A DNA stretch of 64,000 nt from Chanos chanos (lineage: Eukaryota; Chordata; Actinopteri; Gonorynchiformes; Chanidae), in contig NC_044500.1 of assembly GCF_902362185.1 (NCBI RefSeq), forward strand, positions 38,704,058-38,768,057, in the 5' to 3' direction. Positions 1 through 30,550 of the stretch are shown here, piece after piece. Numbering within the stretch: position 1 is the first letter of the stretch; each line of letters begins with the position of its first letter. Below the pieces are notes generated by a model. It was not told the DNA's origin. It ran no database searches and worked only from the letters and a program-made list of their open reading frames with translations. The translations under genes were made by a program, and so were the position numbers.

Positions 1-522
1 AAACACTTTAAGGTGAAGAGGAATTTCACCTTTCAGCATGAGGAGGACCCGGAACGCACCTCCCAAATCAACAGAGGAATGGCTTCACCAAAAACAAGAC
101 CAAGGATTTGGAATGGCCCAGCCAGAGTCCACATTTAAATCCAGTGGAAAATGTGCGAGGTGACCTGCAGAGGGCTACGCACAGGAGACGGCCAGCCAAT
201 CTGACGGAGTTAGAACACTTTTGCAAGGAAGAATGACAAGATATTGTTAAGTCAAGATGTGCCAAACTGACTGACTCTTACCCAAAAAGATCAAATGTCG
301 TGACAATCTAAAGGTGCTTCAACTAACTATTAGTTTAGGAGTGTGCACACATATGCAACCAGGTTCTTGTACATTTTATTTCCCCCCCTAAAATCATTCT
401 TATTGTTTTCACTTTAAAATTTCACAAAGGTATAAAAGGTTCTGACAGGGTTTTAATTTTTTTTTTACATCACAAAAACCTGCCACTTTAACAGAGGGGT
501 GTAGACTTCTTCTATCCACCGT
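1..522 (+). mobile_element. Tc1/mariner DNA transposon, 3' fragment
   Basis: Plus-strand reading gives the end of a Tc1-type DDE transposase: FTFQHEEDPERTS matches the usual FQxDNDPKHT block with the second catalytic Asp, and WPSQSPHLNPVENV holds the third acidic residue (Glu of NPVEN). THRRRPANLTELEHFCKEEW follows, as in fish Tc1 elements. The two blocks are in different frames, so at least one frameshift lies around 55-115 and the copy is dead. A non-coding tail and an end resembling a Tc1 terminal inverted repeat follow (about 470-520, with cacaaaaacctgccacttta and gtagacttcttctatccacc), stopping at a TA-like target near 521. The 5' part is outside the window. The family call is firm; the exact right end is approximate. 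Confidence 0.85.
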
Positions 523-2703
523 ATTTTAGTTTGTGCAATCTGTGTGATAACCTTTCACCTAAAAGCATCCGTCGATTAAGCGTGGGTTTGGTTTTTGAAA
601 GTGGGTAAGGATGGAATAGGTTTTTGGAAAGTGGGTAAGAGGTAGAATGAATTTATTCCAAACAGATGCACATGTTCTGCATTTGGAAACTGAAAGGCTC
701 AACACCAGTCTTTAAAAATAATTTCCTTTATTTTAAACAGTGGTTATTTAAAGGTGTTGCCTGCAGTCAGATGAATGAGGAAAATTGGTTATATGCCTAA
801 AAAAAAAAAAAAGACAGGATGGTATTTCATGTCTGATGATGAATGGGTAAAAGGAGAAAAAAGAAACCATGTTTGGGATGACACTGCTCCTGGCTAACAG
901 TGATATCAGAGTGATAACAGAGATATCCTGATGTCATCTAAAGTGTTGTGTTGATCACATCAGCTTTTTTTGGGGGGGGGCTACTTATGTTTTTTGTTTT
1001 TTTCCTCCTTGAATGCTGTAAACAGGTGCATACAAATAGTCATACACATCCTCAAAAGAAAAGATTCATGCTCAATACAGAAACAATGCTAAACTGCTAA
1101 ATAAAACATCATACCATGAAAAACACACCATTTAAAAACGATCTTAAGTTATGTAACTGATGCATTTAAATAAATTCTGGCACTCATTACTAAAACTGAA
1201 AACACATTCTTGGTAGGGAGCTTTGCTGGTTTGGTTGGTAAATTCAGGAGAAGTACTGGCTCAGTTTCATTCTACAGCGGCACTAAGCCCTCTTTCACAC
1301 AGCTGGAAACAGTTACAGAAGAAGACAAGAAAGACATTTCTCTGAAGGACTGTCTGTAGCATATTGTTTTGGATCATGATAAAATTCCAATTTGATAAAG
1401 AGAATCGTCAAAAGCTGGTAAAAAGATGATGTTATCTACTCTGAGGTGTGAGGTCAGCAGGCCTATCACACATTCTTTCCTCTGAAGTGAAAAAAGAAAT
1501 ATTAAAAGAATGAAGAGGACGAGACAGGGAAGCCACACACCGGCTTTAAGTACAAGGACGTGATTCTCGCTTTGGACTCCAACCAATCTATAATCATGTG
1601 TGTAAAAATCCGGCTGAAGAACACACGATATTCTCCTACTTCACTGGCAGGATGTGAAGAACTTGATAAAATGAGTTCATTGGAACCAGAGTTGAGATAC
1701 TTTCAAGACCTGATGGAGTAAAAAAAAAAAAAAAAATCAAACTTATTGCTAACGGGGTTTCCAGGACCTTGGCAAGCTTACGGCCAGTTGCATTTGTTCA
1801 GTCTCTGAATTAGTTCAGATATATGTGTAAGAATGGCTACATTCTACAACAAAAATACATTCCTACGTAATCTGGTGGTGTTCTTGACTGAAGCTTAGAG
1901 TGTAGACTTTTTTCTTTTCTTTTTTTAAATAAAATCCTCATTTATTGTTCTACATTCTTCAAAGATATACATTCTTCTTGATGGATGGTATTCATGGTTT
2001 AGTCCGTCTTTCAAGGTTGGTGTCATCCCCACTCTGAGTCATGAGTGTTAACCTGCACGGTTCCAACTCCTAAGCAAAATAACTATAGTTAAACATTATT
2101 ACTTATTTACAATTGTGCTACTTTATTTACACATTTAAAATACTTTACTATGGCAGTCATTTAGAAGACTAATCAGACACAATGTGAAGATAAATTTGGA
2201 TTTTTTTCTTTTATATTTCTTTTTAGATATTTCCCCCTGGCATGTACAACATAGTCAAATTAAAGACTTAAATTGTTGATATCACAACAACAAGATTTGA
2301 TTGTTCTTGTTCCTGCAGATGTAAATACATAAATATGTTTTTTTTTTGTTTTGTTTTGTTTTTTTACCCCTGACATTCTATAATATTAAAGTTATTTTGA
2401 CCGTAATGTTGCCGAGTAAAAAAAAAAAAAAAAAAAGTTTCATTTCAATGATCTGTGTCCGTACTGCAATCAAGGCAGAAGTTGATGTTTCTCCTCAATA
2501 AATTCCATAATAGGTTTGAGAAGGGGAAACGGGAAAGAAGTCCTCTGACTTTGAACCTAGAGAATGTACAGGGCCCAGCATTGAATAATGGCACTTCAAT
2601 GTCACTTTTTTTTTTTTTTTTTGTCTTCCTGTTTTGTGTGAAGGTCCTGAGAGGTGATTGCGCCTCACAGTGGCCAGGAGAGGACGCAGGAATGACTGCA
2701 AAC
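523..2703 (-). other. mapk14 3' UTR and downstream flank
   Basis: No coding exon is seen. The part next to the stop codon is expected to be mapk14 3' UTR. Minus-strand AATAAA signals occur at 1941-1946 and 728-733, so the transcript may end at either, giving a 3' UTR of roughly 0.8 or 2 kb. Several A/T homopolymers are present. Which site is used cannot be told from the sequence. Confidence 0.5.
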
Positions 2704-21186
<18,483 letters not shown>

Positions 21187-22271
21187 TCACTTCAGAAAAA
21201 CCACGTAGAATGCCATACAAATACAGGACATTGCCACAGCAATGTGAAGTCGTGTCCCAATCACTGCAGCTGATAAAGGGATAATGTGAAACACTCAGAC
21301 ATGAAGACACACAGATACAAGACTAGGCTACAATACAGTTAAACTGATTATACATTTCTATTTAACATTTGCAACTGTCCAATTAAATCAAACATGTCTT
21401 GCGTACTTTGAAAATGATGAAAATCAGATTAAGTGCTAAGACTTGACTAATAAATCTATTGCTTTTATTTTCCTTTATGAGATTGGACTGTACATACACC
21501 ATACATACATACACCATCAACAATGCCAATGCCAATGCCACTTACCTTTATAAAACACCCCCCACACCCCCTTCTTCTCTGACAACAGCCAACTGTTCAG
21601 TCGAGGCACTTTTTTCAGGTATGCACACGTACAGATGAAAAGAAGTCCAAATACCAAGATGCCATCGAAAGAGTACACTATACAAAAAGCATATCAGATC
21701 ATAACTTATGTTCAGAGAAGTGTTATTTCAGTGAAATAAGAAAAAAAGATTTATGACGTATTTTCAGAGGGATGACGTTAGGGTGAAATGAGATGATGTT
21801 ATAGACCGCTGGGCAACATCAGTAACTGATATTTGAGAGGAACCAATTAACATTTTATTTTTGCAGAACATAACATCCTGGTTCAACCAGTTGGACGACG
21901 GGGCAGGCACACAGCTAAATGCGTTAGCTAACTTAAGAGCTACTATCGTTCACGTTACCTCAGTAGGTGCTAACATATAACCAACGGAGCAAACGCTTAA
22001 ATCTACATGTACGCCAAATATGACGTAGACATTTATTTACACAATCTATTCTCATTACGTTAAACGGTGGCGCTGAAATAATATGCAAACGATATTAATC
22101 CGTCATCTTGTAAATGGGCCACGTCCACAGATTTCTGAAGTTGTGTGTTGCTAGCTTGCTAGCGAGCCTGGTGGCGCGGCACTTCCTCATTAAAATTAAA
22201 GATTTTTGACAGCTCTGTACTAAAGAAACATGATCTTTTCGTGTCATACATGAACACCTACCATTTGTCAT
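21187..22271 (-). CDS. tmem167b: Kish-B (TMEM167B), complete
   Basis: Small two-pass membrane protein of the Golgi/secretory pathway; Drosophila kish is needed for protein secretion. Three coding exons: 22262-22271 (ATGACAAATG only), 21546-21677 and 21187-21269, with GT-AG junctions. They sum to 225 nt, 74 residues, the exact family length. The protein starts [17 protein letters not shown], continues with [18 protein letters not shown] and [20 protein letters not shown], and ends AFYVVFLK. Membrane segments lie at about residues 7-25 and 53-72. The first coding exon carries only three codons plus one base, so the start is set by matching MTN of Kish-B and the GTAGGT donor. [12 protein letters not shown] distinguishes it from Kish-A. 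Its 5' end faces the plus-strand fam107 gene across about 2.2 kb. Confidence 0.96.
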
Positions 22272-24535
22272 GTTCGCGGCTTTCTGTTGTTTTACGACCA
22301 ATGAAATGACTGCTCTTATTCACTACAATCCATAGTATCACTCCAGAGTAATGGAACAACAAATTGTCAGGATGGTCAAACGAATGTCGATAGCTTTCCA
22401 CATCAACCAGCACCAGGGGAAAGCAGTGGAATCCAGATAAACCTGAATATAGATATCGAAACGAGGCGATGTTGAGACGTAGACTTGATTTACAAATTCT
22501 CTTACTATTAATGGAGCGACGACCAAGAATGAGTTATTCCTTATTCATCTGAAAGTGTATCCAGCTTTATCAATACAATGCACTTGCCACAAATTTGTGT
22601 GCATTTTTTGTAAAATTGATAGCACAGGGTTAATGGTAGGCTTTTATTTCTTGCTGAGCCCACTAGCACCTGAGTTCTTTTGATCAGATTACACTTCAGT
22701 TAATTGTTACTGGCAAAACATAGTCGAGGATACTTTCATCTGATACACCAGTACGTCAAAGTCCGACTAGTTCTCCAAAAATGCACCATTTCAAAGATGT
22801 ATTGTAACGTATTTAACACGATGGTGAATTTAACTAATTAGTTATTACAAGAAAATTCAGTTATAATACTTTAAAGGTTACTAGAGCAGGTCAGCCGTAG
22901 CCTAAATGTTAAATCTCCTTATCCCCTTCTCAGTGGAGATTCATCAGATAGACTCTAAGACCTACCAGGGGGTGCCCAAATACTTACTGATATCATTTCC
23001 TATGCCTTGACCATTTATGCACGTAGACCACAAAGGTCTGTGTCTGGCCGTCACTGATATTGTCGACTTAACGTAAAGATACGTCGACTTAACATTAGCA
23101 CAAGGAATGCTCTCTGATTCAAAACTCTGAGTATGCTTACAACAAAATTTCAAACAATTATGTTGAATTATCCTTTGATGCTGTTAAAAATGTGCATAAC
23201 TGCACGTAGGCTATTCCATGACAGTGATGGATGATCTAAAAAAAAAAAAACGCAAGCTGCTGCAAATGTCCAAAATATAGACATTGCGCATTTGTCGGTA
23301 AATTTGCACAAGACTAATGGTTCATTGTTAAACCTGGCATGAATCCCTTATTGTGTACAGGCTTGGAACAAGCAAAGCCCCATAAGGAACGCTCAGATGT
23401 TGTCTGACTCTTCTTGGCACCCTGGCCAGTACTGACTAAATAAATGAACAAACTTATGACGATTGGTTTTTGCCAGCAATGGTATTCATGACTGCATACA
23501 AATACACGTTTAATGATTATGTAGCCTATATGCGACACTGTTAACGTCCACGGAGATTGATAAAACACTTTGATCCTAAGGACGGAGAACAATTTAGCTT
23601 GTAAGAACAGCAGAAGCAAGGAGGCCGGTTCAAATGTATTATCCACCATCTGTTCTGTCTTAATATGATTGAGCCAAGTTTCTCTCTCCAGGTAGCAGCG
23701 CGATTAGACGGGTAATCAGATGTAGGGAATGTAAGGAGTGTCTTGAGAAGGTACCGCAGTCACCCCTGTTACTCGCAAGAGAGCAGCTTCTGTCAAAGTA
23801 ACTCTGAATGTGTGCAAGTTTGTATAACCCAGCGTGCCAATTATCTCCTATTGGAATAAACCTTTAATATGCTACTATACTACAGTACACAGGTAAGCAT
23901 AATCTCCACAGTTTCTTGCTGCAAAATCCATACTGCTGAAGTTTTTAATGCGTTGAACAGTTGGTTTAAATGTACAGGATTTCCTAATGACATACATGGA
24001 AACATACATGTTGAAATCAGTGAAATCAGATGGGGTATTCTCAAATTTGTCCTATTTTTCTTTACTCATTGCTCATGTATAGGAGCTAATCCATATTTTA
24101 TACCTCTGCAGGTTTAAAGTGTTTTAAAAACAGTTGTTTCACTTATTAGGCCTATTATTGTTATTATTATTGTTGTTGTTGTTGTATTTTTAATGTACTT
24201 ATGTTTGTTTGTTTTTATCTTTTTTTTAATTACTTAAAATAATAGTTGTAGTCTTCTTAGTCAGTTTTAGTGGATTTTAAGTCTCGAACAGATGTTGGAA
24301 ACCTAATTTACAAGACTGAATCATATTAGTATTTTAACCTCTATGGTTATTTACATTCAAGACGATTTCACAAGGAACGGACCATGGGGGTCATATGACA
24401 GGTATTTCACATTACACTATGGGCCAGGTTTTATTATTAAATATATACAGTGACAACAGAATTCATTCAGTTAGGATTGAAAACAATATTATTCTGCTTT
24501 AATGATTTCTGTCTCTCTCAGAAAATTCAGCTTGT
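22272..24535. other. Intergenic region between divergent genes
   Basis: Contains the tmem167b promoter side (22.3 kb) and presumably the non-coding first exon and promoter of the fam107 gene, neither located precisely. The stretch at about 22974-22992 (gggggtgcccaaatacttac) resembles some fish DNA-transposon ends but is too short to call. No coding exon is seen. Confidence 0.5.
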
Positions 24536-26959
24536 ATGACCCTGCCTCAGGTTGTTGAAAGCCAGGATGATCTCATCCTGCCCAAAAAAGTTCCTAATCC
24601 AGTTCTAGAGTCTTCAAGTCACAGAAGTCTGCACAGAGAACTACTGTTAAGCCACAAATGGTAAGGGTACACTATGTTGTTGCAGTATTCCAGAATCCTC
24701 TGGAACTTATTCCAATGACCTCTATTCTTTTAGCTCTTTTTCCAGTGTTCATGACTGTTGCTGAGTCATTTTTATTTTTATATAAAAGCGAGCATAGACC
24801 ACATTTCATTAAGGCAAGCTCATAACATGTCTTTTTACAGGGTTAGGGTTAGGGTCAGTTTACAGGTGTTCATCAATGTCACCTAAATGGTTCAACGCCC
24901 TTAACAGTATCACTTTATTCAAGATGTATAACGTCAGTTCTTCCAGTGTTACCTTGTGCCTGTCGTATGGTTAATCACACTGGGTTTCTCCTACACCCGC
25001 TTAATAAAAAGCAGTGCAGATAAAAAGCCAGGCTGGTGTTTGTTTACAGGCTGATGGTTTGTACAGGCTTAAATGCAGTGGTCCAGAGAGCAAATCCAGA
25101 AGGGATCAGGGAGAGCCTCTTACCCAGGGTACGGTCTCTTCATCTTAGGCTATAGCCCAATGAAAGATGCCTGAACAGCTTTGGATATAGGCCAAATGAG
25201 GCACAGAGTGATGTTGAGTGAAAACATTGCCAAATGGATAATCCCTCAGGGCAAGGCCACATGTGTTCAGCCACAGATGCTCATCTACAGCCTAGATAAA
25301 AAAAATGATTTATTATGTCTTTCATTCAGAGGTCATTTCTTAAAATAAAAAGTAAGTTAAATAATACATGAAAAATAAATACATCTGAAAAACTGTGTGA
25401 AAGGATCTAAACATTTACAAGGCCAATCAAGACAGAGCTGTCAGTTACCCCAATAGGACATCTCCTCGCAGGCCAGCCTAAATAAATCTTTTTACTAAAG
25501 AACATGGCATGAAATTAGACAGTAGGACTTTACTGTGTAAGATAGTTCTGCTAAGATTTTGTCACACCTCTTAAGATTCTTAAAGCTCTCCTGAGAAACG
25601 GGCAGTATTTTTAGTGATGCGTGTTAAATGAAGCTATTTCCTGTGTAGTGAATAGTGAGGCTCCCTGTGGAAAATGGAAGGGAAGCCAATGTGGAGACTG
25701 CTGATGAAAGACAGTATTGGGCCAGTTATATTTGGAGAACAAGCAGTCAGTTGTTTGCTTCATCTTCATCAAGGAATGGAATTACTTAGTGGGCGTAGGG
25801 AAGGACATTTATCTGAGTTCTCCTGTCTAGCTTCTTTGGGACAGGATGTTTGAAAATTACCACAGGACAAAGGTGAGAGTTACATACAAATCTTGTCAAA
25901 CATGAGATACTGTTGTTGGATATGATTTGTCTTGCAGCTTGTCACCAGCTGTGCTTGTTCATATGAAAAATGCCACAACTCATATGTTGACCTTAATCAG
26001 CTGCGGAGCAAAATGAACCAGGATGCCACTAATAGAATTAGGTAAATTGTTCTCATCTCTAAATCTGGCATGTGAATAAGATCAAGTCAAAGCTGCACAG
26101 ACTAACCAACGGAAGTATGCATTTTGCATACCATTCATAATTTTTTAATAAGATACTGTTTGGTTTGAGTTATGCTCCATGTACCATTCAATTCTCCAAG
26201 CCTTACATTTTGGATACAGAACCAGGTCCAACCAAACTCTAACCGCCATGGAGCTGCCTTTAGATGACTTAGCTAACCACATTAGAACAGTCTCGGGCTT
26301 GACAGTTGCATCATTTCAACCGTAAAAATATAGTAACTGGGAAATGCCATCACAAGTAGTCTGTCCAGGCAACCAGCCTTCCCTGTTAAAATGGTTTATG
26401 TGGTACTGTGGACTCACTGACTCACCTGTGACCTACTGACCCCCCCCCTCCCCCCCCCCCCCCCCCCCCCCCCCCCGTGTTTCCAGGGGGCTGCTCCCTG
26501 AAGAAAAGCCAGAGCTCCAACGTGTGCTGGAACAGCGGAGGCTGGAGCAGCACAAAGAGAGGGAGGAGGCCCTACGACCTCGGTCTGACCTGGAGCGGAA
26601 GCTTCGCAAGAGGAAAGAAAGATTGCTAGCGGTATGACTTAAAACGCCCAAACACCCAAATCAGTCAAATCCATAGGCCACACCCTGAGAAGAAAAAGAG
26701 TGCTGAACACCATAGTGTCAGTAACAACTGAGTTCTGCTACAACATGTAGTGATCTAAATATAGATATAATAAGTGAAATTGCAACAAATGTCAAATATA
26801 GATGACTTAGAAATCCTTCCACTTTGTGTAAAAAGCCAAACTATTGTCTGTCTACAGTATGAACTGGAGGAGATGAAGCGCAGGAAAGACTTGGAGAATG
26901 TTCCAGAATTTGTGCGAGTGAGAGAGAACCTGAGACATATCCAGGTGTCTGGCTATTAA
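24536..26959 (+). CDS. FAM107-family actin-associated protein, complete
   Basis: Member of the FAM107 family (FAM107A/DRR1, FAM107B), small coiled-coil proteins; FAM107A bundles actin and links it to microtubules. Coding exons 24536-24660, 26487-26631 and 26858-26959 join in frame (125+145+102 nt) to give 123 residues. The conserved core is visible: LILPKKVPNPVLESSSHRSL, HRELLLSHKWGLLPEEKPEL, QRVLEQRRLEQHKEREEAL and the tail PEFVRVRENLRHIQVSGY. Residues about 50-105 are strongly charged and helical. The ATG lies 14 nt after a pyrimidine-rich acceptor, so at least one non-coding exon lies upstream. FAM107A and B are about 130-145 residues, so this is slightly short, mainly at the N-terminus. 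The second acceptor is preceded by a 37-nt C run. AATAAA at 27316-27321 is a likely poly(A) signal. A or B type cannot be assigned. Confidence 0.88.
26440..26476 (+). repeat. Poly-C run abutting fam107 acceptor
   Basis: Thirty-seven bases, all C except one T at 26449, followed by GTGTTTCCAG, the 3' splice site of the second fam107 coding exon. The run forms most of the polypyrimidine tract. Its length is probably unstable in the population and in sequencing. Confidence 0.95.
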
Positions 26960-28059
26960 ACAGACTTCATTTACTACAGGCCAAAATTGCCACTGTCATC
27001 ATCATCATCATCATCATCTTTGTAACATATGTCTCAAGTGTTTTAAAGAAATAGACTTGTTGTTTCTTGCATGTTTTTGAATAATCAGTAATCCAAAGAA
27101 CTCACCGTTTTGACAGAACACTAGTTTACTTTGTGTTAATAATTTAAATTAAAGCAAATTTGAAACATTCAGGAGCAACAATCACACAGTGTCTTTTTTT
27201 AAGAACAAGCAATGTGTGGTATGGAAGACCCATGAAATGTAGAGCATGTACAGTCAACTGTATTTGGACACATGTATTTGTCAACGACACATTCAAAAGC
27301 AAATTTTAAAATTATAATAAAAACATTTTTGCCAACATATCTGTCTACTTTCCTCTGCCTTGCTCAACAAAAAAATGTTGACATGTAAACATAAACATTT
27401 CAGATTAAGGAAACAATAGGTTGTTTTAAATTCAGCAAGTTTAACAATCAGTGACGACCAAACACAGTAGAGACAGTGGAATGGATGAGTGTATGAGCAT
27501 TAACAGATCCCTACACAAAGTCAATTTAATGAAAAGTCAGGAGACAGTCTGAGCAATTGCTGATATTTGTTAAGACCAACCACTATCATGTCATCCAAAA
27601 ACTCACAAACACACATCTCACATACGGGGTGCTTACTGCATTTCACGCAGGATGAAACCTACAAGAATACAATGATGGAATCTAAATACAGAAATCAAAT
27701 CCAGTAATCAATCTAGGCAAAGAATGGGGAAGCAATAAAGCTCTATATCAGAGTTCACGTCTAAATAACGGTAAACGTCATCTATTTAATCTAAGAGAAG
27801 CAAACAAACTGTTTCCCTAACATCAAATGAGCTGGCTTCTGGATCACCCTTTTCTTCCCACGGATGAAAATGACATCTGCTAATGATGACAAACAATGAC
27901 AAGGGGGGAAAAAAAAAGAGATTGCTCAATTCACAAATTAAAATGTAACCTGTAGCATCATATTTGCTATGTGTTGGTCAAGCACAGAGACACCATCAAT
28001 AAATAAATAAATAGCGAGTGACAATGTGTAACAGCACAAGTATTGGGGGGAAAAAAAGG
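26960..28059. other. Convergent 3' ends of fam107 and b3galt6
   Basis: The stop codons of the two convergent genes are 1.1 kb apart. The region holds a short TCA repeat (26996-27018) and a plus-strand AATAAA at 27316-27321 for fam107; the rest is probably b3galt6 3' UTR. No clear minus-strand AATAAA was settled on, and the two 3' UTRs may overlap. No coding sequence is seen. Confidence 0.55.
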
Positions 28060-29064
28060 TCAAGGGATGCCATCCTTGCGTTGGCAGCACTGTGAGGGTG
28101 GCACACTCCAGTCATAAACGTAAGAGAGTCTGAGCTTCACTTCCTCCTTACACAGACGCCCGTCCCTTTGCAGTGTCTGGTGCTTTTCGAGCATGTCCTC
28201 CAGGCTCTGCTTATGCGTGACCAGGTATTTGTTGTTGCATCCACGCGACTTGTACTCTGTGTCAAAGCGTGGGTCGTGAAGTCTCCGTACGTCCACGGGC
28301 GCCAGCCAGGCGCCCAGGGACACGTCTTCGCTCTGCCACGTCTTGAGGAAGCCCACGTTGATGCGCACGTAGTGTACCAGGTCAGCTGACAGCACGTAGC
28401 CCCCGCCCAACGCGTAAGGCAAGTAGTAGTCGCAGAGCTCCCAGGCACTCTCCTTCCACTTGCCGGCAGTCTTGACCCGCCCGCGGCCGGAGAAGAAGCC
28501 CCAGTAAAGCCGGCTGGGCTCCTTGGCCTTTAGCTCCTCCTTGAGGAGATCCAAGCGGGCGAAAGTATCATCGTCGGCCTTCAAGACAAACTTAAAGTCC
28601 ACGTTTTGGTCCAGCCACGAATACATATGAAGCAGCTTCTGGGTAAGGTTCTCGTATGAATCGCGGAGCTCCGGAAGTAAAAGGAGGTCACGGTGGCGTA
28701 CCTGTTCCGTTTTTAAGTTCTGGAGGTCTTCTGCCGGCAGACTTTCGGTACCCACTACAAAGAGAGCAAGCACCTCAGGGTCCGGCTTGGAAAGCCAGGT
28801 GCTGCGGATGATGCTACGGCGTTCAGTGTATTTGGGTCCAGTAGTAATGAGGACAACCAGGAAGGCTGAGCGTTCCTTAGCTCGAGGGGCGGCCTCTGGG
28901 CGTTCGGCTCGTGCCTCTGCCCGCGGTGCCCTTCCCGGGGAGTCCGCTGGCTTTAATGTCTCAGAGGTACATTTGGCAAGAAACAGAAGGATCACAACAA
29001 ATAGGCAGAGACCTCCAATGGCCAGGGCTGTCTTGTGACGGCACAGAAGTCGAACGATATTCAT
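28060..29064 (-). CDS. b3galt6: Beta-1,3-galactosyltransferase 6, complete
   Basis: Golgi galactosyltransferase II, which adds the third sugar (Gal beta1,3) of the tetrasaccharide linker joining glycosaminoglycan chains to proteoglycan cores; human loss causes spondylodysplastic Ehlers-Danlos syndrome. Single coding exon, 334 residues (human about 329). It is a type II membrane protein: short basic cytosolic N-terminus, signal-anchor at about 13-30, a variable Ala/Arg/Pro stem at 35-65, then the GT31 domain. Motifs seen are [11 protein letters not shown], the metal-binding DDD at 164-166 within [60 protein letters not shown] and the ending [11 protein letters not shown]. One N-glycosylation site (NLT) is at 139-141. 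The GC content is markedly higher than the surroundings, as is usual for this gene. Antisense open frames here are shadows. Confidence 0.98.
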   Translation of the reverse strand: MNIVRLLCRHKTALAIGGLCLFVVILLFLAKCTSETLKPADSPGRAPRAEARAERPEAAPRAKERSAFLVVLITTGPKYTERRSIIRSTWLSKPDPEVLALFVVGTESLPAEDLQNLKTEQVRHRDLLLLPELRDSYENLTQKLLHMYSWLDQNVDFKFVLKADDDTFARLDLLKEELKAKEPSRLYWGFFSGRGRVKTAGKWKESAWELCDYYLPYALGGGYVLSADLVHYVRINVGFLKTWQSEDVSLGAWLAPVDVRRLHDPRFDTEYKSRGCNNKYLVTHKQSLEDMLEKHQTLQRDGRLCKEEVKLRLSYVYDWSVPPSQCCQRKDGIP

Positions 29065-30550
29065 GATGTTACCTCTAGGATTAGGAAAGAATAGTGAGAC
29101 ACATAGTCAGCAATATACATTGTGAATATATCTCAGTTGTGAACATATCAAAATGTATCCCTCAAACTTTAGGGGTCACACATTTGCAAAGTCCAGGATT
29201 AGTTAAAATTTGCTTCTCTCTCTTAAAATAGTTCTACTCATAAAAGACTAAAATTGCGCCAAGGGATGTTCGGAAGCACCACAGTATAGTAGCACGGGTG
29301 GTGACAAAAGGTGCATGAGATCCTTAAAAAACATAAAAACCTTTATCAATAATTTGTATCAATTCAGCTGTTAATAGCGCGCTATTCTCCTACGTATTTG
29401 AAGTTAATAATATCGAAACAATCGCAATTAAACAAAAAAAAAAACTGTCAGAATAAATGACATTACATATTTCAAACGTTTCGTTAATCTGCTATTAGCT
29501 AACTTAGCCATCATAATGATAATGGCAAGCTATCATAATAAGCAACACACGTAAACTAAGTCAACACTGCTAACATTAGTAAAAGATAACAACTGCTTAA
29601 AATAGTCAGGTTAAGTATACATTCACAAGATAGGTTATTCAGGTTAACAAACCCTAGTAAACCAACCCCTATCCAAAAGGTTAGCGATGTGGCAGACACT
29701 GAGTGTGTTGCATTAGGAGTATGCGTGGGTGGTGTCCAAGCAAAGCGTACATTACCTGATTGTGTCACAAAACAATAACTGCTGCATACGTTGTTGGTGT
29801 TACCCCGGCCATCATAGTGTTTATGTATTATCCACTGTTTACTAGCTGCTAACTAGCATAGCAGCTAACCAAGCTGACCAAGCTATTTGGACTAGCTAAT
29901 TACTCCGTATGTCAAGTCAAACACTGTAAAAGGTATGAGGGAATACTAGTTATACATCGTGCAATGCAATTAAATGACACTATTGTTAAAGGTAAAAGAC
30001 AGTCATTGATTTTGTCCAGAGATAAGTTCCACATAGCCTCCGTGTCCGCAGCTAACTGGCGACTGATACTAACATCGAGGAAGAGAGTAGGTAAAACTGG
30101 AGATGACGCAGGCAGAAACTGAACGTATAATTCATTTCTAAAAGCGCCCCTCCTCCACATTGCATGAATAGAATAAGGATGCACTTCTCAGACTGCCATT
30201 TGTCAGTCTTTTGAAATTTTGCTTTGAGTCCTGTACTCTCGGACGTCAAGGAAGAGGAATTAACCTAACTGAAAACGAAGAATAAATTAGTATATTGAGC
30301 AGTTTTTTTCAAGACACTGTAGCTTTTGCACGAGGCTCACAGAGACAACGGCGGTGTCTCCCTACGTTTGTAAGTTCATACAATTTCTTTTCAGTGTATC
30401 ACGCAAAACCTCGTTTTCTCCAGCAGGATTTAAATAGTTATTTCATGGTACTATATGGTTTAAGTTCATCCAACCTCCCCTAAACGAAATCAAGAGTTTG
30501 CTCTGCAGCAATAGTAAAACAGGACAACACAAAGACATGAGAAAAAGAGA
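29065..30550. other. b3galt6 5' region and intergenic space
   Basis: Upstream of the b3galt6 ATG. The 5' UTR and promoter must lie here but no exon boundary is certain. Short open frames on both strands have no recognisable content. Confidence 0.5.

Noticed and set aside
22974-22992. Resemblance to a DNA-transposon end
   Set aside because: Only about 19 bp, with no matching inverted copy seen nearby.
24839-24856. Two or three TTAGGG-like units
   Set aside because: Too few copies to be an interstitial telomere repeat.
28168-29038. Plus-strand frames across b3galt6
   Set aside because: Antisense shadows of a GC-rich coding exon, with no family content.
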